In this document: positions 47,927-58,689 of the stretch, one piece after another
Numbering within the stretch: the stretch's first letter is position 1
How the letters are laid out: each line of letters starts with the position of its first letter
The notes under the pieces: model-generated
The model's input: the letters and a program-made list of their open reading frames with translations, nothing else
Told to the model about the DNA's origin: nothing
Database searches by the model: none
Assembly: GCA_950295325.1 (NCBI GenBank)
Contig: OX485807.1
Coordinates: forward strand, 49,258,440 to 49,322,439
DNA: 64,000 bases
Direction of reading: 5' to 3'
Source: Polytrichum commune
Lineage: Eukaryota > Streptophyta > Polytrichopsida > Polytrichales > Polytrichaceae
Position numbers and translations under genes: made by a program

Positions 47927-49258
47927 CATTGCTGCAAAAATCGGTTTGGAGCCCCCGAAGACGTTGAAGATGAAGTCCCCCCTCTTTGTGAGGGTCCTCA
48001 TCATCCGCAGGTAAAAATCCATCCGCAGCTCATCCGCGGGGTAGTTGGCGTACTTCGCCTCGTCGTACAAGCTCCTGCTGGTGCCCAACCCTTCTGGGAC
48101 TTGGAAAAGCTTTTCCATCCGGGCTATAGGATGGTTTGGCACCTTCAGCAGCTCAGCTTTGTACACGAAGTACAAGCACAGCACACAGACTATCTTCGTC
48201 TTCTTGTCTTTCAATGAGCTGTACGCCCCCTCCGCCGGTGCAGCAACGTAATGAGATTTTGAGACGGCGTACTCTGGTTGCAATTTACGCACGATCTCGT
48301 ACACCTGCTCCGCCCTCCTGTCCTCGACAATCCACAACCAGACGTCGACCTCCCTGAATTTGGGGCTGGCGTAGTCCACAAACTTGGTGAAGAACGGCTC
48401 GTAAAACGGGGTGCTCATTGTCCCCTCGAATGAGGCTCCAGGAATGTTCCTGAAGTCTATCATTCCGAAGGGGAAGCGGTCCCCAGCTGCAGTCCTGATC
48501 GCCATCCTGGACTCAGAGCCCGGCCAACCTTGGATCTTTAGAGGTTCGAGGGAGACCAAGTTGAAGTGAGCTTCGCCCTCGAACCTGACGATCTTCTTCT
48601 CCTTTATAAAGTTGGAGAAGGCACACGCGGAGTGTTCGGGAAGCGCCCGGTTCCTCCCCCCCTTCACGAACTTGGACCTGAGGAAGTCGTCTCCCGCCTC
48701 CCTCATGAGTGCCGCCATGGACGCACTGGTGAACTTGTACTCGGCTTTGAATGCCCTCCAGTGCGCCTCGTCAACCTCTCCGTCCACGATGAGCTTCTTC
48801 TCGGGCACCAGCTTGTGCAGCTCTTGGACAATGGTCGTCTTCTTCTTCCTGTTCTCCGTCCATTCCTTCAAGGTGTAGCATGAAGGGACGAAGATCTTTG
48901 GCTTCGTGAAGACGATCTTTGGGTGAACCCAGCATCTCTTCGCCGTCGGCTCCACGTGGAGGATGTGGGACGCCGCCTTTCCCACCTCTGTCTCTGAGAG
49001 ACCTTGAAGAGCTCTAAAGAACTCCCTCACTAGTGGCTTCATTTGCTTGAAGCGCGCAGTCTGGTTGTACAGAATACCGGTGTCGGGATCGATGAGGTCT
49101 CCCGTCTCGTGTTTTTCGAAGACAGTCTTCCATTTTGTCCACACGGAGTCGGACGCTGTGATCAAGTAGATTTCTCCTCTTAGCTCGTTATATTTTTTTT
49201 GCTTGTGGCTAGCGTTGTCAATAGAGGAGAATTTATTGATCATCTGGTATTTGAAGTC
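47927..49258 (-). CDS. Exon 3: DNA-methyltransferase-like domain
   Basis: The exon comprises 444 codons, phase 0, with acceptor CATGTTCAG at the 5' side and donor GTAAGAAAC at the 3' side. The C-terminal part carries LYDEAKYANYPADELRMD, then LTKRGDFIFNVFGGSKPIFAAM. That resembles the Pro-x-Leu helix plus the GD-x-V-x-D-x-F-x-GSGTT loop (SAM-binding motif I) of N4/N6 DNA methyltransferases. The Asp-Pro and GSGTT positions are altered to NV and GSKPI. No clear DPPY/NPPY motif IV was found. VDVWLWIVEDRRAEQVYEIV would be a Rossmann-like strand and helix. ParB-like plus methyltransferase is a known phage and bacterial domain pairing, which makes this reading attractive. The divergence suggests a non-catalytic or unusual enzyme. 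N-terminal residues 1-200 are not recognised. Confidence 0.6.
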
Positions 49259-49692
49259 CTGAACATGAAGTCAAGAACATATGTTAGAGAACACATCATG
49301 AAAAAAATGGAACAGCAGTTTAACATGCCAATAGTTTGGGTCGATCGACCCAAACTTTAAATCTGATGAAGACTATAAGACATGCCAATAGTTTGGGTCG
49401 ATCGACCCAAACTTTAAATCTGATGAAGACTATAAAACATGCCAATAGTTTGGGTCGATCGACCCAAACTTTAAATCTGATGAAGACTATAAAACATGCC
49501 AATAGTTTGGGTCGATCGACCCAAACTTTAAATCTGATGAAGACTATAAAACATGCCAATAGTTTGGGTCGATCGACCCAAACTTTAAATCTGATGAATC
49601 CAAGAGTTTGGGTCGATCGACCCAAACTACAAAACTTGGGAAGAAAATAAAACAATACAAGAGTTTGGGTCGATCGACCCAAACTTACTCAC
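49259..49692 (-). repeat. Intron 2 with seven palindromes (all centre AT)
   Basis: Donor GTGAGTAAG, acceptor ATGTTCAG. Palindromes are at 49334, 49391, 49448, 49505, 49562, 49606 and 49663, each 22 bp with central AT. The first five are in a 57-bp tandem unit whose spacer reads TTTAAATCTGATGAAGAC then ATAAAACATGCCAATA. Every copy is perfect. Confidence 0.93.
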
Positions 49693-51042
49693 CTCCCATT
49701 TTGGGTTCTTGTCTTTTGCATTCTCCCTTTCCTTGGGCGGCCTGCCGTAGAACTTCCACACATCCCTCGAGGCCATTATATTCCTAATCCAGGATGCCTG
49801 ATACGCCCTCTTTTTATTCCCCATGTTGAAAAACCTGGAGATGTCACTGAGGACGGTCTCGTTGTCCGACCAAACCACCAGTGCCTTCCATACCTTCAGC
49901 TTCTCCTTCTGGTTGTTGGGGTCGTCCCATTCAGTCATCAGCTGGATTTTTTTGGAGGCCTCTACACTGTGCTGGCCGTCAATCAGCCAGAAATCTCCTT
50001 TAGAAATCGCCGGCCACATATCAGCCGTAGGCATTCTTTTTAGCCCCTGGGGCATCACGACAATTGTCTGCCTGTCGTCCTTGAACTGCCCTCCCAAGAT
50101 TTGAGCGACCATCCAGTCGACATAGGCATCCTCCTTGGCTCGGACACACTTTTCAAGTGGCGCAAGGTGGCATTGTGCAATGTTCACCTCGAACTTGAAG
50201 TCCCTGCCCATGAAGAAGCAATGGAGGCATTTCGTCTCAAAATTGTCGTTGATTTTTTGAATTTCCCCAGCATCAACCTCTTGGCCAGGCTTGGGCATCC
50301 GCAACTCTGGCGAAACTGGCTCGGTGGTCATGACTGATGACTCTCTTGCCCTTTTCGGCGGGGTCGTCTGCCGGCTCCCGGAGGGGGTCGTCAGCCGGCT
50401 TCCTGAAGGAGTTGGCGTCTCGCTGTCAGCCGGAGTCGAGGTAGTGCTCGGTCTTCTAGAATCTGCCGGAACCGCCAGCGGAATCCTCACAGATTGGGGT
50501 CTGGAGGAACCTGCTCCTTCTTCTGTCTTGGCCTTCCGCCTGACAGGTTGTTGCGTTTTTGGTTTGCTTTGCAACGCTTTATTCAAAACCGTGATCGCTT
50601 GTTTCAGTTTTGTGAACCTGCTAGCGACCTTGGTGTTCGATACAGTGCCATCTATGAAGATGGTCTCCGGTTTTATTATCTCCGGGTCAACGCACGTCTC
50701 CTTGGCGTATAGGGGGTCGAAAGCCTCGGAGAATTGGTGCATGAACATATGCACGTTCTGCACTGCGGAGTTCTCTAGAATAACGTCAACGTGCTCCCCG
50801 AGAGCTTGGACGGAAGCAACCTCCCATCCCGTCAGCGTTGCCCAGGTGTGTTGCTCGTGGGTCCCCACTTTCACCACGAACAAGAGCTTGTACTGGGAGG
50901 CTTTCACAACCTGAACGGACCACGCAAAAACAATCCCATCCTTTGGGACGTATGAGTCGTCCTGTGGAGTTTCGTACTCCTCCCAAAGGTAGTCTGGGGC
51001 GAGCATGAACCACCTCTCTCCAGGTCTTTTTTTAGTGGCCAT
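49693..51042 (-). CDS. Exon 2: ParB-like (DGQH) domain protein, N-terminal coding exon
   Basis: The exon is exactly 450 codons from ATG at 51042, which directly follows an acceptor (ACTTACAG), to donor GTGAGTAAG. The product begins MATKKRPGERWFMLAPDYLW. A Pro/Ser/Thr-rich middle (about residues 160-250) separates it from the C-terminal part. There, PLEKCVRAKEDAYVDWMV, a spacer, TIVVMPQGL and FWLIDGQHSVEASKKIQLM reproduce the layout of ParB/Srx-like domains (a PL...N-like strand, a helix, then the strand-turn IDGQHR-x-x-A). His-Ser stands where ParB-like proteins usually have His-Arg. Such domains bind nucleotides and contact DNA, or have nuclease activity in bacteria. The role here is unknown. 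GC content and codon choice differ from the AT-rich surroundings. Exon 3 follows in phase 0. Confidence 0.62.
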
Positions 51043-51895
51043 CTGTAAGTCCAGAAACAAAATTGTTAGTTTAGGTCGATCGACCCAAAGTTTTTCAACT
51101 TGGATTGAACATCAGTGCGAATTGAAGGGTGCTCTACTGGCCATCATGAAGAGGTTTGGGTCGACCGACCCAAACCCAAGCCTCGAATAGCCTAATCTTA
51201 TAAGAATTATTGGTAGAGTTCGGGTCTTAAGAATATGAATATATTGAATATTGTGTAGTGGTCAAATTATCCAACATGAGAGCAATTTTCGGTGACCTTC
51301 TAGAGCCGCGCTGGACGTATGTGGACATGCCAGCAAATATCAGACGATTTCAAATTATAGCCATTTGAATATAATTTCTTGTTGATGGTGGGAAGGATGT
51401 TTATCTTGGGATATTGGATTTGTAGGTTGCAGAGTTTGGGTCGAGCGACCCAAACCAGCTGCAGAGTTTGGGTCGAGCGACCCAAACCAGCTGCAGAGTT
51501 TGGGTCGCTCGACCCAAACCAGCTGCATAGTTTCGGTCGAGCGACCCAAACCAGCTGCAGAGTTTGGGTCGAGCGACCCAAACCAGCTGCATAGTTTCGG
51601 TTGAGCGACCCAAACCAGCTGCAGAGTTTGGGTCGAGCGACCCAAACCGCCTGCAGGTTTTGGGTCGTTCGAACCCAACCAGCTGCAGAGTTTGGGTCGG
51701 TCGACCCAAACTAGCTGCCCAGTTAATTCTTTATGGGTTTGGGGTTTTATATAGAGGTTTCGGGCGTCTACCGAAACCGTAGTGTTTCCATATTCACCCA
51801 TAATGTTTTACGCTGCATATACAATGCTTATACATTGTATATGCATGAAGACCCTAAAGGCTAAGAAGCAGGTTATGTTGAATGAGATAAGTTAC
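51043..51895 (-). repeat. Putative 5'UTR intron 1 with eleven palindromes
   Basis: Donor ATCAAG-GTAACTT at 51895 and acceptor TTACAG immediately before the ATG suggest a leader intron. Palindromes are at 51069 (AT, degenerate), 51154 (AC), then a 32-bp-period cluster at 51434, 51466, 51498, 51530, 51562, 51594, 51626, 51658 and 51690. The cluster centres are mostly AG/CT, with one TT variant and one GT. Cluster spacers are the word CAGCTGCAGA or CAGCTGCATA, itself containing the palindrome CAGCTG. Confidence 0.8.
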
Positions 51896-52045
51896 CTTGA
51901 TGCAAGCTCTACCAATCTGATGTTGTTTTGCGAATAGGTTTTGCGAATCTGATTCTTAGAATCTGATTACACCTGAACACTCAGATATCACTAACACTCA
52001 CTAGAATTCCACTCACTAGATTTCACAAACAACTCACACACACTT

Positions 52046-52545
52046 CAAAACAACAAAAGCACTCTGAAATCACTACAACGGCGCACTTTAAAACAAAAAC
52101 ACACTCCTAACCAACAAACACACTCTGAAATCACTCAATGCTCGTATTTTTAAACAAAACAACACTCCTAAACAACAAACACACTATGAAATCACTCAAT
52201 GCTCGTATTTTTAAACAAAACAACACTCCTAAACAACAAACACACTATGAAATCACTCAATGCGGATACTTTTACACAAAAACACTACCCTACTACAATC
52301 ACTCCTAAACCCTTACAAGAAGAAGAGAGAATGAGAGACGGCGAGAAGAATGAGAGAAGAGAGAAGGAGAGTATGAGAGAATGAGAGAATGAGTGTAAGT
52401 CGAAAGGCGCCGCTTGCAGTCCTAACCAACAAACACACTCTGAAATCACTCAATGCTTGTATTTTTAAACAAAACAACACTCCTAATCAACATACACACC
52501 CTGAAATCACTCAATGCGCATATTTCTACACAAAAACACTTCCCC
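52046..52545. repeat. Tandem repeat, unit about 61 bp
   Basis: The phrases AACACACTCTGAAATCACTC and GTATTTTTAAACAAAACAAC recur at about 52065, 52125, 52187, 52248, 52440 and 52502. A GAGA-rich patch at about 52320-52400 interrupts it. Its position is just upstream of the putative first exon of the ParB/MTase/FCP1 gene, so it may overlap the promoter. No TATA box was assigned. Confidence 0.8.
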
Positions 52546-53510
52546 AACACTAAATATAATGAAACACACACCCCATATTTTGTGTAGTTATTTCATCACG
52601 GAATTAGCAATGTCATTTGATGGTTGGCGCCACGAAGAGCCACGAAGGCCACACATTAGTAAACTTGAAGTGAACTTCAAGATGGATTCAAATATCATTA
52701 ATAGATTGAACTAAAACGCCACATTGGTAGTTAGTATCCCTTTAACAACGTCCACATACGTTCCTCATTGCCACACTTGCATGCGAGATAATAGAGCAAT
52801 GTTCTAGGGTTTAGGGTTTATGGGAGACAAATAAATAATTTTATTCATCACGACAATGGCCTCAAGCCTTGGAAACCCTTTCATAATTGCAGCCTCCAAA
52901 TGGCCCAAACCCCACCTAAATAGGTTTACACTTGAAAGCATTGAATGGAGTTAAAATATTGGTTAAAATATACCGTCATGACACTTGAAAAAATTAATGT
53001 GGCCGCCACCCTTCCTCCCAACGGCGTATGTCATATCCACAAAAGACAAAAAAAAGAAGATTAAATATCATAGACTAAGTCATATGACGGCTGGGGTATC
53101 AGAGGGGCATTGATAGATGCGCATTTTCCACTATAAACAAAAAACGGGGAATTATGTTAGGAGGTTTTGAAATAATCAAAATATGAGAACAAGGCGGGAA
53201 AGGCATCCAATGAGGAAGTCCGAGAAACGGAGGTGGATAGTATAAAGGGACGCACCCCCCAAAATTCAGTCCTTTTTTGCTCTTCTCCCACTCTTGAATT
53301 CGTGGAGAGAACTCTTAGTCGGAGCTATACTTCAAGGTTCGTGCATGCTTCCGTTCATTAGCACTTATCCACAGCATGCAAGTTCATGAGCACCTATCCA
53401 CAGCATGGAAGCCCACCGTGAACTTTGCAATGAGCTCAAAATCAACACATTTCGGATTATCCGCCGCATTATCCGCCGGATTTTGAGGGTTTTAGGGTGA
53501 CTCTTATCAG
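52546..53510. other. Gene-free intergenic stretch
   Basis: AT-rich. AGCACCTATCCACAGCATG is nearly duplicated at 53361 and 53391. No gene. Confidence 0.45.
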
Positions 53511-54878
53511 GTTTGGGTCGGTCGACCCAAACCCCTCCGCTAGTGTGGGCGGGTTTCAGCCTGACCCTGATCATCTGAGGAGTCCATCTTGCCCCTCAAG
53601 GTTTGGGTCGGTCGACCCAAACCTTTACTTCCATGAGGCAGTTACTAGGGTGGACACGGAGTCCATCCTGCCCCTCAATGTTTGGGTCGGTCGACCCAAA
53701 CCCACCCTCACATGGGGCAAGTACTAGGGTGCGCATGGAGCCCATGCTGCCCCTCAATGTTTGGGTCGGTCGACCCAAACCTATCCCCTCGTGAGGCAGG
53801 ATCTAGAGTGGACAAGGAGCCCATCCTGGCCCTCAAGGTTTGGGTCGGTCGACCCAAACCTATCCCCTCGTGAGGCAGGGTCTAGAGTGGACAAGGAGCC
53901 CATCCTGGCCCTCAAGGTTTGGGTCGGTCGACCCAAACCTATACCCTCATGAGGCAGGTACTAGGGTGGACACGGAGTCCATCTTGCCCCTCAAGGTTTG
54001 GGTCGGTCGACCCAAACCCACCCTCACATGGGGCAGGTACTAGGGTGCACACTGAGCCCATCCTGCCCCTCAATGTTTGGGTCGGTCGACCCAAACCTAT
54101 ACTCTCATGAGGCAGGTACTAGGATGGACACGGAGTCCATCCTGCCCCTCAAGGTTTGGGTCGGTCGACCCAAACCTATACCCTCATGAGGCAGGTACTA
54201 GGGTGGACACGGAGTCCATCCTACCCCTGAAGGTTTGGGTCGGTCGACCCAAACCCACCTTCACATGAGGCAGGTACTAGGGTGCACACGGAGCCCATCC
54301 TGTCCCTGAAGGTTTGGGTCGGTCGACCCAAACCCACCTTCACATGAGGCAGGTACTAGGGTGCACACGGAGCCCATCCTGCCCCTGAAGGTTTGGGTCG
54401 GTCGACCCAAACCCACCTTCACATGAGGCAGGTACTAGGGTGCACACGGAGCCCATCCTGCCCCTGAAGGTTTGGGTCGGTCGACCCAAACCCACCTTCA
54501 CATGAGGCAGGTACTAGGGTGCACACGGAGCCCATCCTGCCCCTGAAGGTTTGGGTCAGTCGACCCAAACCCACCCCCACGTGAGGCAGGTACTAGGGTG
54601 GACTTTGAGCCCTTCCTGCCCTATAAGGTTTGGGTCGGTTGACCCAAACCTTATCCCACAGTGGGCATGTACTAGGTTTGACCCATCCCAGTGCCCTTAC
54701 ATAATTTGGGACGGTCTACCCAATCCATCCCCGCTGTGTGGGTGCTCTCTGTGATGAGCCTGAACCCATCTTGCGAAAACGTTTGGGTCGCTCGACCCAA
54801 TTTATCCCCACTGTTTGGATGGAATCTGGATGACCATGATCCCATCGTGCCACAAGGTTTGGGTAGGTCGACCCAAAC
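53511..54878. repeat. 79-bp tandem array with a 22-bp palindrome per unit
   Basis: Fifteen palindromes occur at 53511, 53601 and then every 79 bp to 54628. Almost all have central GT. Three more are degenerate or isolated (about 54702, then 54781 with centre CT, and 54857). Spacers of 57 bp are variants of one sequence (TGAGGCAGGTACTAGGGT ... AGCCCATCCTGCCCCT). Palindromes are better conserved than spacers towards the 3' end. The array ends about 210 bp before the DUF7869-type gene. Confidence 0.93.
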
Positions 54879-55091
54879 CCAGACCCACCGTGTGGATGGG
54901 CTCTAAATGATAGTGTGTCCACTGGCCAACCCAAACCTTTACAGAGCCAATGGCATAGCAGTCATACGAACATGTATGAACACTGAGTATTTGCAATATT
55001 TTTTATATAAGATGGTTTTTGTATTATTCGATTGGAACCTACAATTTTTGTGGTTTCTTGATAAGGTTCAATGTTCATGTGTGTAGGCAGA

Positions 55092-56535
55092 ATGAATGGG
55101 TTTAGTGAAAGAGGGGATTGGTCATCTGAAGATATGGCCACTTCGCCATCTGCATCTGAGGATGAGATAGACATTGTCGGGGAGGATACTTTGGCTGACA
55201 GTGCAGATGAAGATCATTTGGATATACCTTCGCCTTCCGTACCGCAATGTCCCATTGCTGAATGTACGGGACTCTCAAGGGCTTCATGGGTGAATTTGGA
55301 GGTGGTACTTCTTAATGACAGTGGAGTTGCTGTGGCAGAGGGGATTTGTCGCAACACCCATCCACAAGATTGCATTGATGAAAACCCGCTTGGCACCGAG
55401 GACGTTGGGGTTGTCATATTGGAGTCGTTCGTTCATTCCGAGGTGGATCCCACTCATAGGTTCTCCCTCCGGAGGTGGCCATTGAGGAATGTCACGATTG
55501 ATGGAGTTAGTTTGTATGAACATGAGCAACGACACTTGCAAATCGAAAAAGAGCAGCAATCAAACATGCGGCCACGCAAGGGTCAAAGAAAGTACGATAC
55601 ATTGGCACGTCCTGCTCCGTCTGCAACTGATTGTAAACGTCAAAGGTTGCTCGGGGAGGAGTCCATTAGAGAAGTTGCCACAAAGGATTGTTGTGTGCAT
55701 CGTTGTTGCCAATTGTTTCCCCGGGATAAATTGAAGGCCATCCGCGAAGAAATGTGGCTTGGTGATTTCCGTCTAAGATCCACCAAAAAACTTGATGTGC
55801 ATAGGGCGATACATGTGAATGGGGCGGGTCGCAAGGTCATCACCATTGAGAGCATAGACGTGTGTTGCAAGGCATGGTACACCATTCATGGTGTGTCGAA
55901 AGCGGACTTTTATAGACAAGCTGCTTATGCCAAGGAAGGCCGCCGGTCCCGTCACCATGGGAACGTGGGTTTAAAGAAACCTAGGGAAACAACAAGGCAA
56001 GCAACGGCCACTCTAGCAACCATCATTGTCCCGCTTGCCGATGCAATGCCGCACAAAACACGCACACTCACAACTGGTGAAAAGGTTGTGGAGAAAGTTC
56101 TTCCCACAGGCACAAAATGGAAAGACATATTGTTGGATGTAAATGCAGTTGGCGAGAAGATTGGGTTGGAGCCAATTTCATCGTCAAAATTGAGTGCAAT
56201 CAAGAAAGCAAACTTCAGCGAATACATTACAAAAAGACGAGGGGACAAATTTGCAAGGTGCTCTAATTGCGAGAAGTTGAAGCGCCTTCGGGATGCACAC
56301 ACGATGGGTACCGAGTCGTTTGCGGTGCATCAATTGAACTATTTCAAGCACGTAAACATGCAAGAGGCACACCGTAATGATTACTACACAAATAGAGCTT
56401 TGTCCATCTCCAGGCCCTTGGAAGTTCTTACGGTCATCCATGACAAAATGGACCATGCCAAGACAGCCTCCCCATGTTTTGCAAAACGAATCAAGGCCAC
56501 GGATGGATTTTTTAAGTTGCATGTATCGGTTACAG
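55092..56535 (+). CDS. DUF7869-type gene, exon 1
   Basis: The exon starts at ATG 55092, shortly after an AG acceptor-like GTGTGTAG, so a leader intron is possible. It runs to ACAG-GTGATC at 56535. An acidic Ser-rich N-terminus (residues 1-60) is followed by WVNLEVVLLNDSGVAVAEG, then a Cys-rich block (TKDCCVHRCCQLF ... CCKAWYTIHGVSK) and basic segments. A second Cys pair (CSNCEKLKR) comes next. The exon ends with IHDKMDHAKTASPCF and the start of the catalytic-like region (GFFKLHVSVTG). The DKMD-x-AK phrase is a hallmark of plant and algal DUF7869 proteins, thought to be transposase-derived. It has no stops or frameshifts. The collinear wreck at 3.4-6.9 kb shows that the family is repetitive here. 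The biochemical role is inferred, not shown. Confidence 0.8.
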
Positions 56536-56669
56536 GTGATCTTCGAAACAATGTTATGACATACCCTAAATATTGTTGTATTTTATTCCGTGATGTACTT
56601 GAGAACATTGATTCATTCAAAACGATTTAGACATACATAGGTACTAATCACTTTGGGTTGGCATTGTAG
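56536..56669 (+). other. Intron of the DUF7869-type gene (134 bp)
   Basis: GTGATC donor and TTGGCATTGTAG acceptor. Removing it joins VSVTG to MIAHGHGDVKFAH. The decayed copy keeps the same boundary (CTATCACAG-GTTCG), supporting a real ancestral intron. Confidence 0.8.
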
Positions 56670-58156
56670 GAATGATTGCACATGGACACGGTGATGTCAA
56701 GTTTGCCCATTATGCTCTTGATTTGTATCCAGCAGATTCAAACCACACGATAGGGTCATTTGCAAGGCTTTTGCGTGATTTAGAGAAACCGCCAGCCTAT
56801 TCTTCAGGATTGTTATTTGAAAACACGGGTTCAACACCTTTATATGAAGCAGTGATGGATGGAAAAGATGTATGCTTGCATTCGTTGCCCGAACCACCTA
56901 GTGAACCGGTGATAGCCAAGAAGTTGCCCCCCACTTTGCGTGTCCAATTGGACAATTGTGCCAAGGACAATAAAAGTAGATATGTATTTGCATATTGGTC
57001 GTTGTTGGTTGCGAAAGGCATTTTCAAGGAGGTTTTTGTGTCCTTCCTATTGGTAGGCCACACGCACGACGATATTGATGCATCATTTGGACGGTGGAGC
57101 ATGAAGTTGCGGGAGGAGGATTTTCCTACAATCCCGTTATTGATGAAGTCGTACATGGATTTGGAGAACGTTCCCGTCATCCCCCATATGATTGAGGAGG
57201 TGCCAGACTTCAAGGCATTTATAGAACCTTATATTCGAAGTGGAGCTCATCGATTGATTGGCCATACGAAGGCACAACAATTCCGGTTCTACATGCGTGA
57301 CGATGGTGTCCCGGCCATGCAATACAAGTTGTTGTGCACGACACAAGACTGGAGCCCGCCAGAGGGTCTCCTTGTGTGGTGCGTGGATGCGGATGGGAAG
57401 ACCATGTTACCGGATGGAGAGCCTAGGCCTTGCAAGCCAATAGCCATGAAGAATTTGGAGGATATTTGGAAAGGTATATCAGGCTTCATTCAATATTGGG
57501 AGAGTTTGAAGATAGCGGATGTTGGCGGATCATGTTGGCATCGTTATGGGAGTTGGATACATTATTGGACACGTGTTCGTGCGGCCTTGGCAGATCTCCA
57601 CCAAGATAGCCCTCATACTTTGAGGCACGGATTTTGGCCACAAACTCGTATCGATGTACAAGCTTCGGAGGCTAGTCTTTTGAGTAATGGAGAGGTTCGC
57701 GAGGAGTTTGATATGGACGACCATTACGTTGGGCCTGCTAGTAGTCGTCCGCCACCATCTTTCCGCATTGCAGTGGATTGTCATGAAGGTTATATGCTCA
57801 TTTTGCGTCCTGGAGATGAGACATATGCAAAGCCAGTGTGGGTGGCAAGAGCTTTGTCCAATCCAAATTTTGTATCTTCCAGCCCTCATTTTCGACAAAT
57901 ACAAGTGGAGTACTACCGACCGACAGCACGGAATGAAGATGTTGTTCGGCATTATACAGGCTGGGATACAAACCAACACTTTCGGTGGAAGGTGGATTCT
58001 GAGCACGGTCCATCTTGGGTAGATACAGATTCCATATTCATAGCATGGAAACCACGGAAAAATCATAGTGGATCAGTGTCCATCCCTCAAAAGTACATAA
58101 CTTTTGCAAAAGACAACCTTGCTCGGATCGGAGAAGAAGCAACCCACGTTGAATGA
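56670..58156 (+). CDS. DUF7869-type gene, exon 2
   Basis: The exon continues from MIAHGHGDVKFAHYALDLYP through LRVQLDNCAKDNKSRYVFAY and FLLVGHTHDDIDASFGRW to a TGA at 58156 (about 494 codons). The acidic and His residues in LDNCAKDNK and VGHTHDDID, together with DKMD in exon 1, are the invariant set of the family and a plausible metal site of an RNase-H-like transposase. The C-terminal 300 residues (YMRDDGVPAMQYK, then a region rich in Trp and Pro) may bind DNA. No terminal repeats could be drawn around the gene, so it may be a domesticated or host gene, or an element with unrecognised ends. The stop lies shortly after FAKDNLARIGEEA, matching the end of the decayed copy. Confidence 0.8.
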
Positions 58157-58689
58157 GAAGTTGGTAGGATTGTGTTAGCATGATTATAGTGTAAACTGTG
58201 ATTCGACGAATATATATTACTCATATGTGTGCTCCTCAAACTTGGGGCAAAGTTTGGGTAGAACTTGCGAATGCTATATTGTTTGGGGTTGGATGAATAT
58301 CCATTTACTATATTTCAATACAATTGTGAAGTTCATTTTTTTATTAAGTTTGGGACTAAATTTTCCATTGAAGAAAAATGCATTTATTGCATGCACTTTG
58401 TATGTTGCAATGTCTATATTTTATTGACCATGCTATTAATAGAAATCATTTTATATGTTTTTTGGGTGAAACTAGTTTGGAGTGCTCTACCCAAAGTGTT
58501 TTTGTTGATGAAGTTGGTGTTGAATGCTCTACCATATGTGCTTATGTCCACACATAATAGATTTGGGATATTAGAACATATAATATATTTGAGATTGTTC
58601 GCAATATAGTTTCGGAACACGGAATGTTGTTTGATCCATATATTAATTTGAGACTAGAGAAAGTCTCAATTTAACGAATATAGTGTTGT
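58157..58689. other. AT-rich 3' flank, no gene
   Basis: It contains one isolated AAGTTTGGGTAGAAC, a weak echo of the palindrome arm, near 58250. A 114-codon frame (58265-58609) is AT-driven and not recognised. Confidence 0.4.

Noticed and set aside
49320-49682. Repetitive ORFs reading VWVDRPKL or MGRSTQTL in intron 2
   Set aside because: These are translations of the palindrome array inside an intron bounded by good splice sites, open on both strands because of the 57-bp unit.
53511-54878. CRISPR array (palindromic repeats separated by spacers)
   Set aside because: Spacers are variants of one sequence, not unique. The repeat is a perfect palindrome of 22 bp, no cas genes are present, and the surroundings are eukaryotic with spliceosomal introns.
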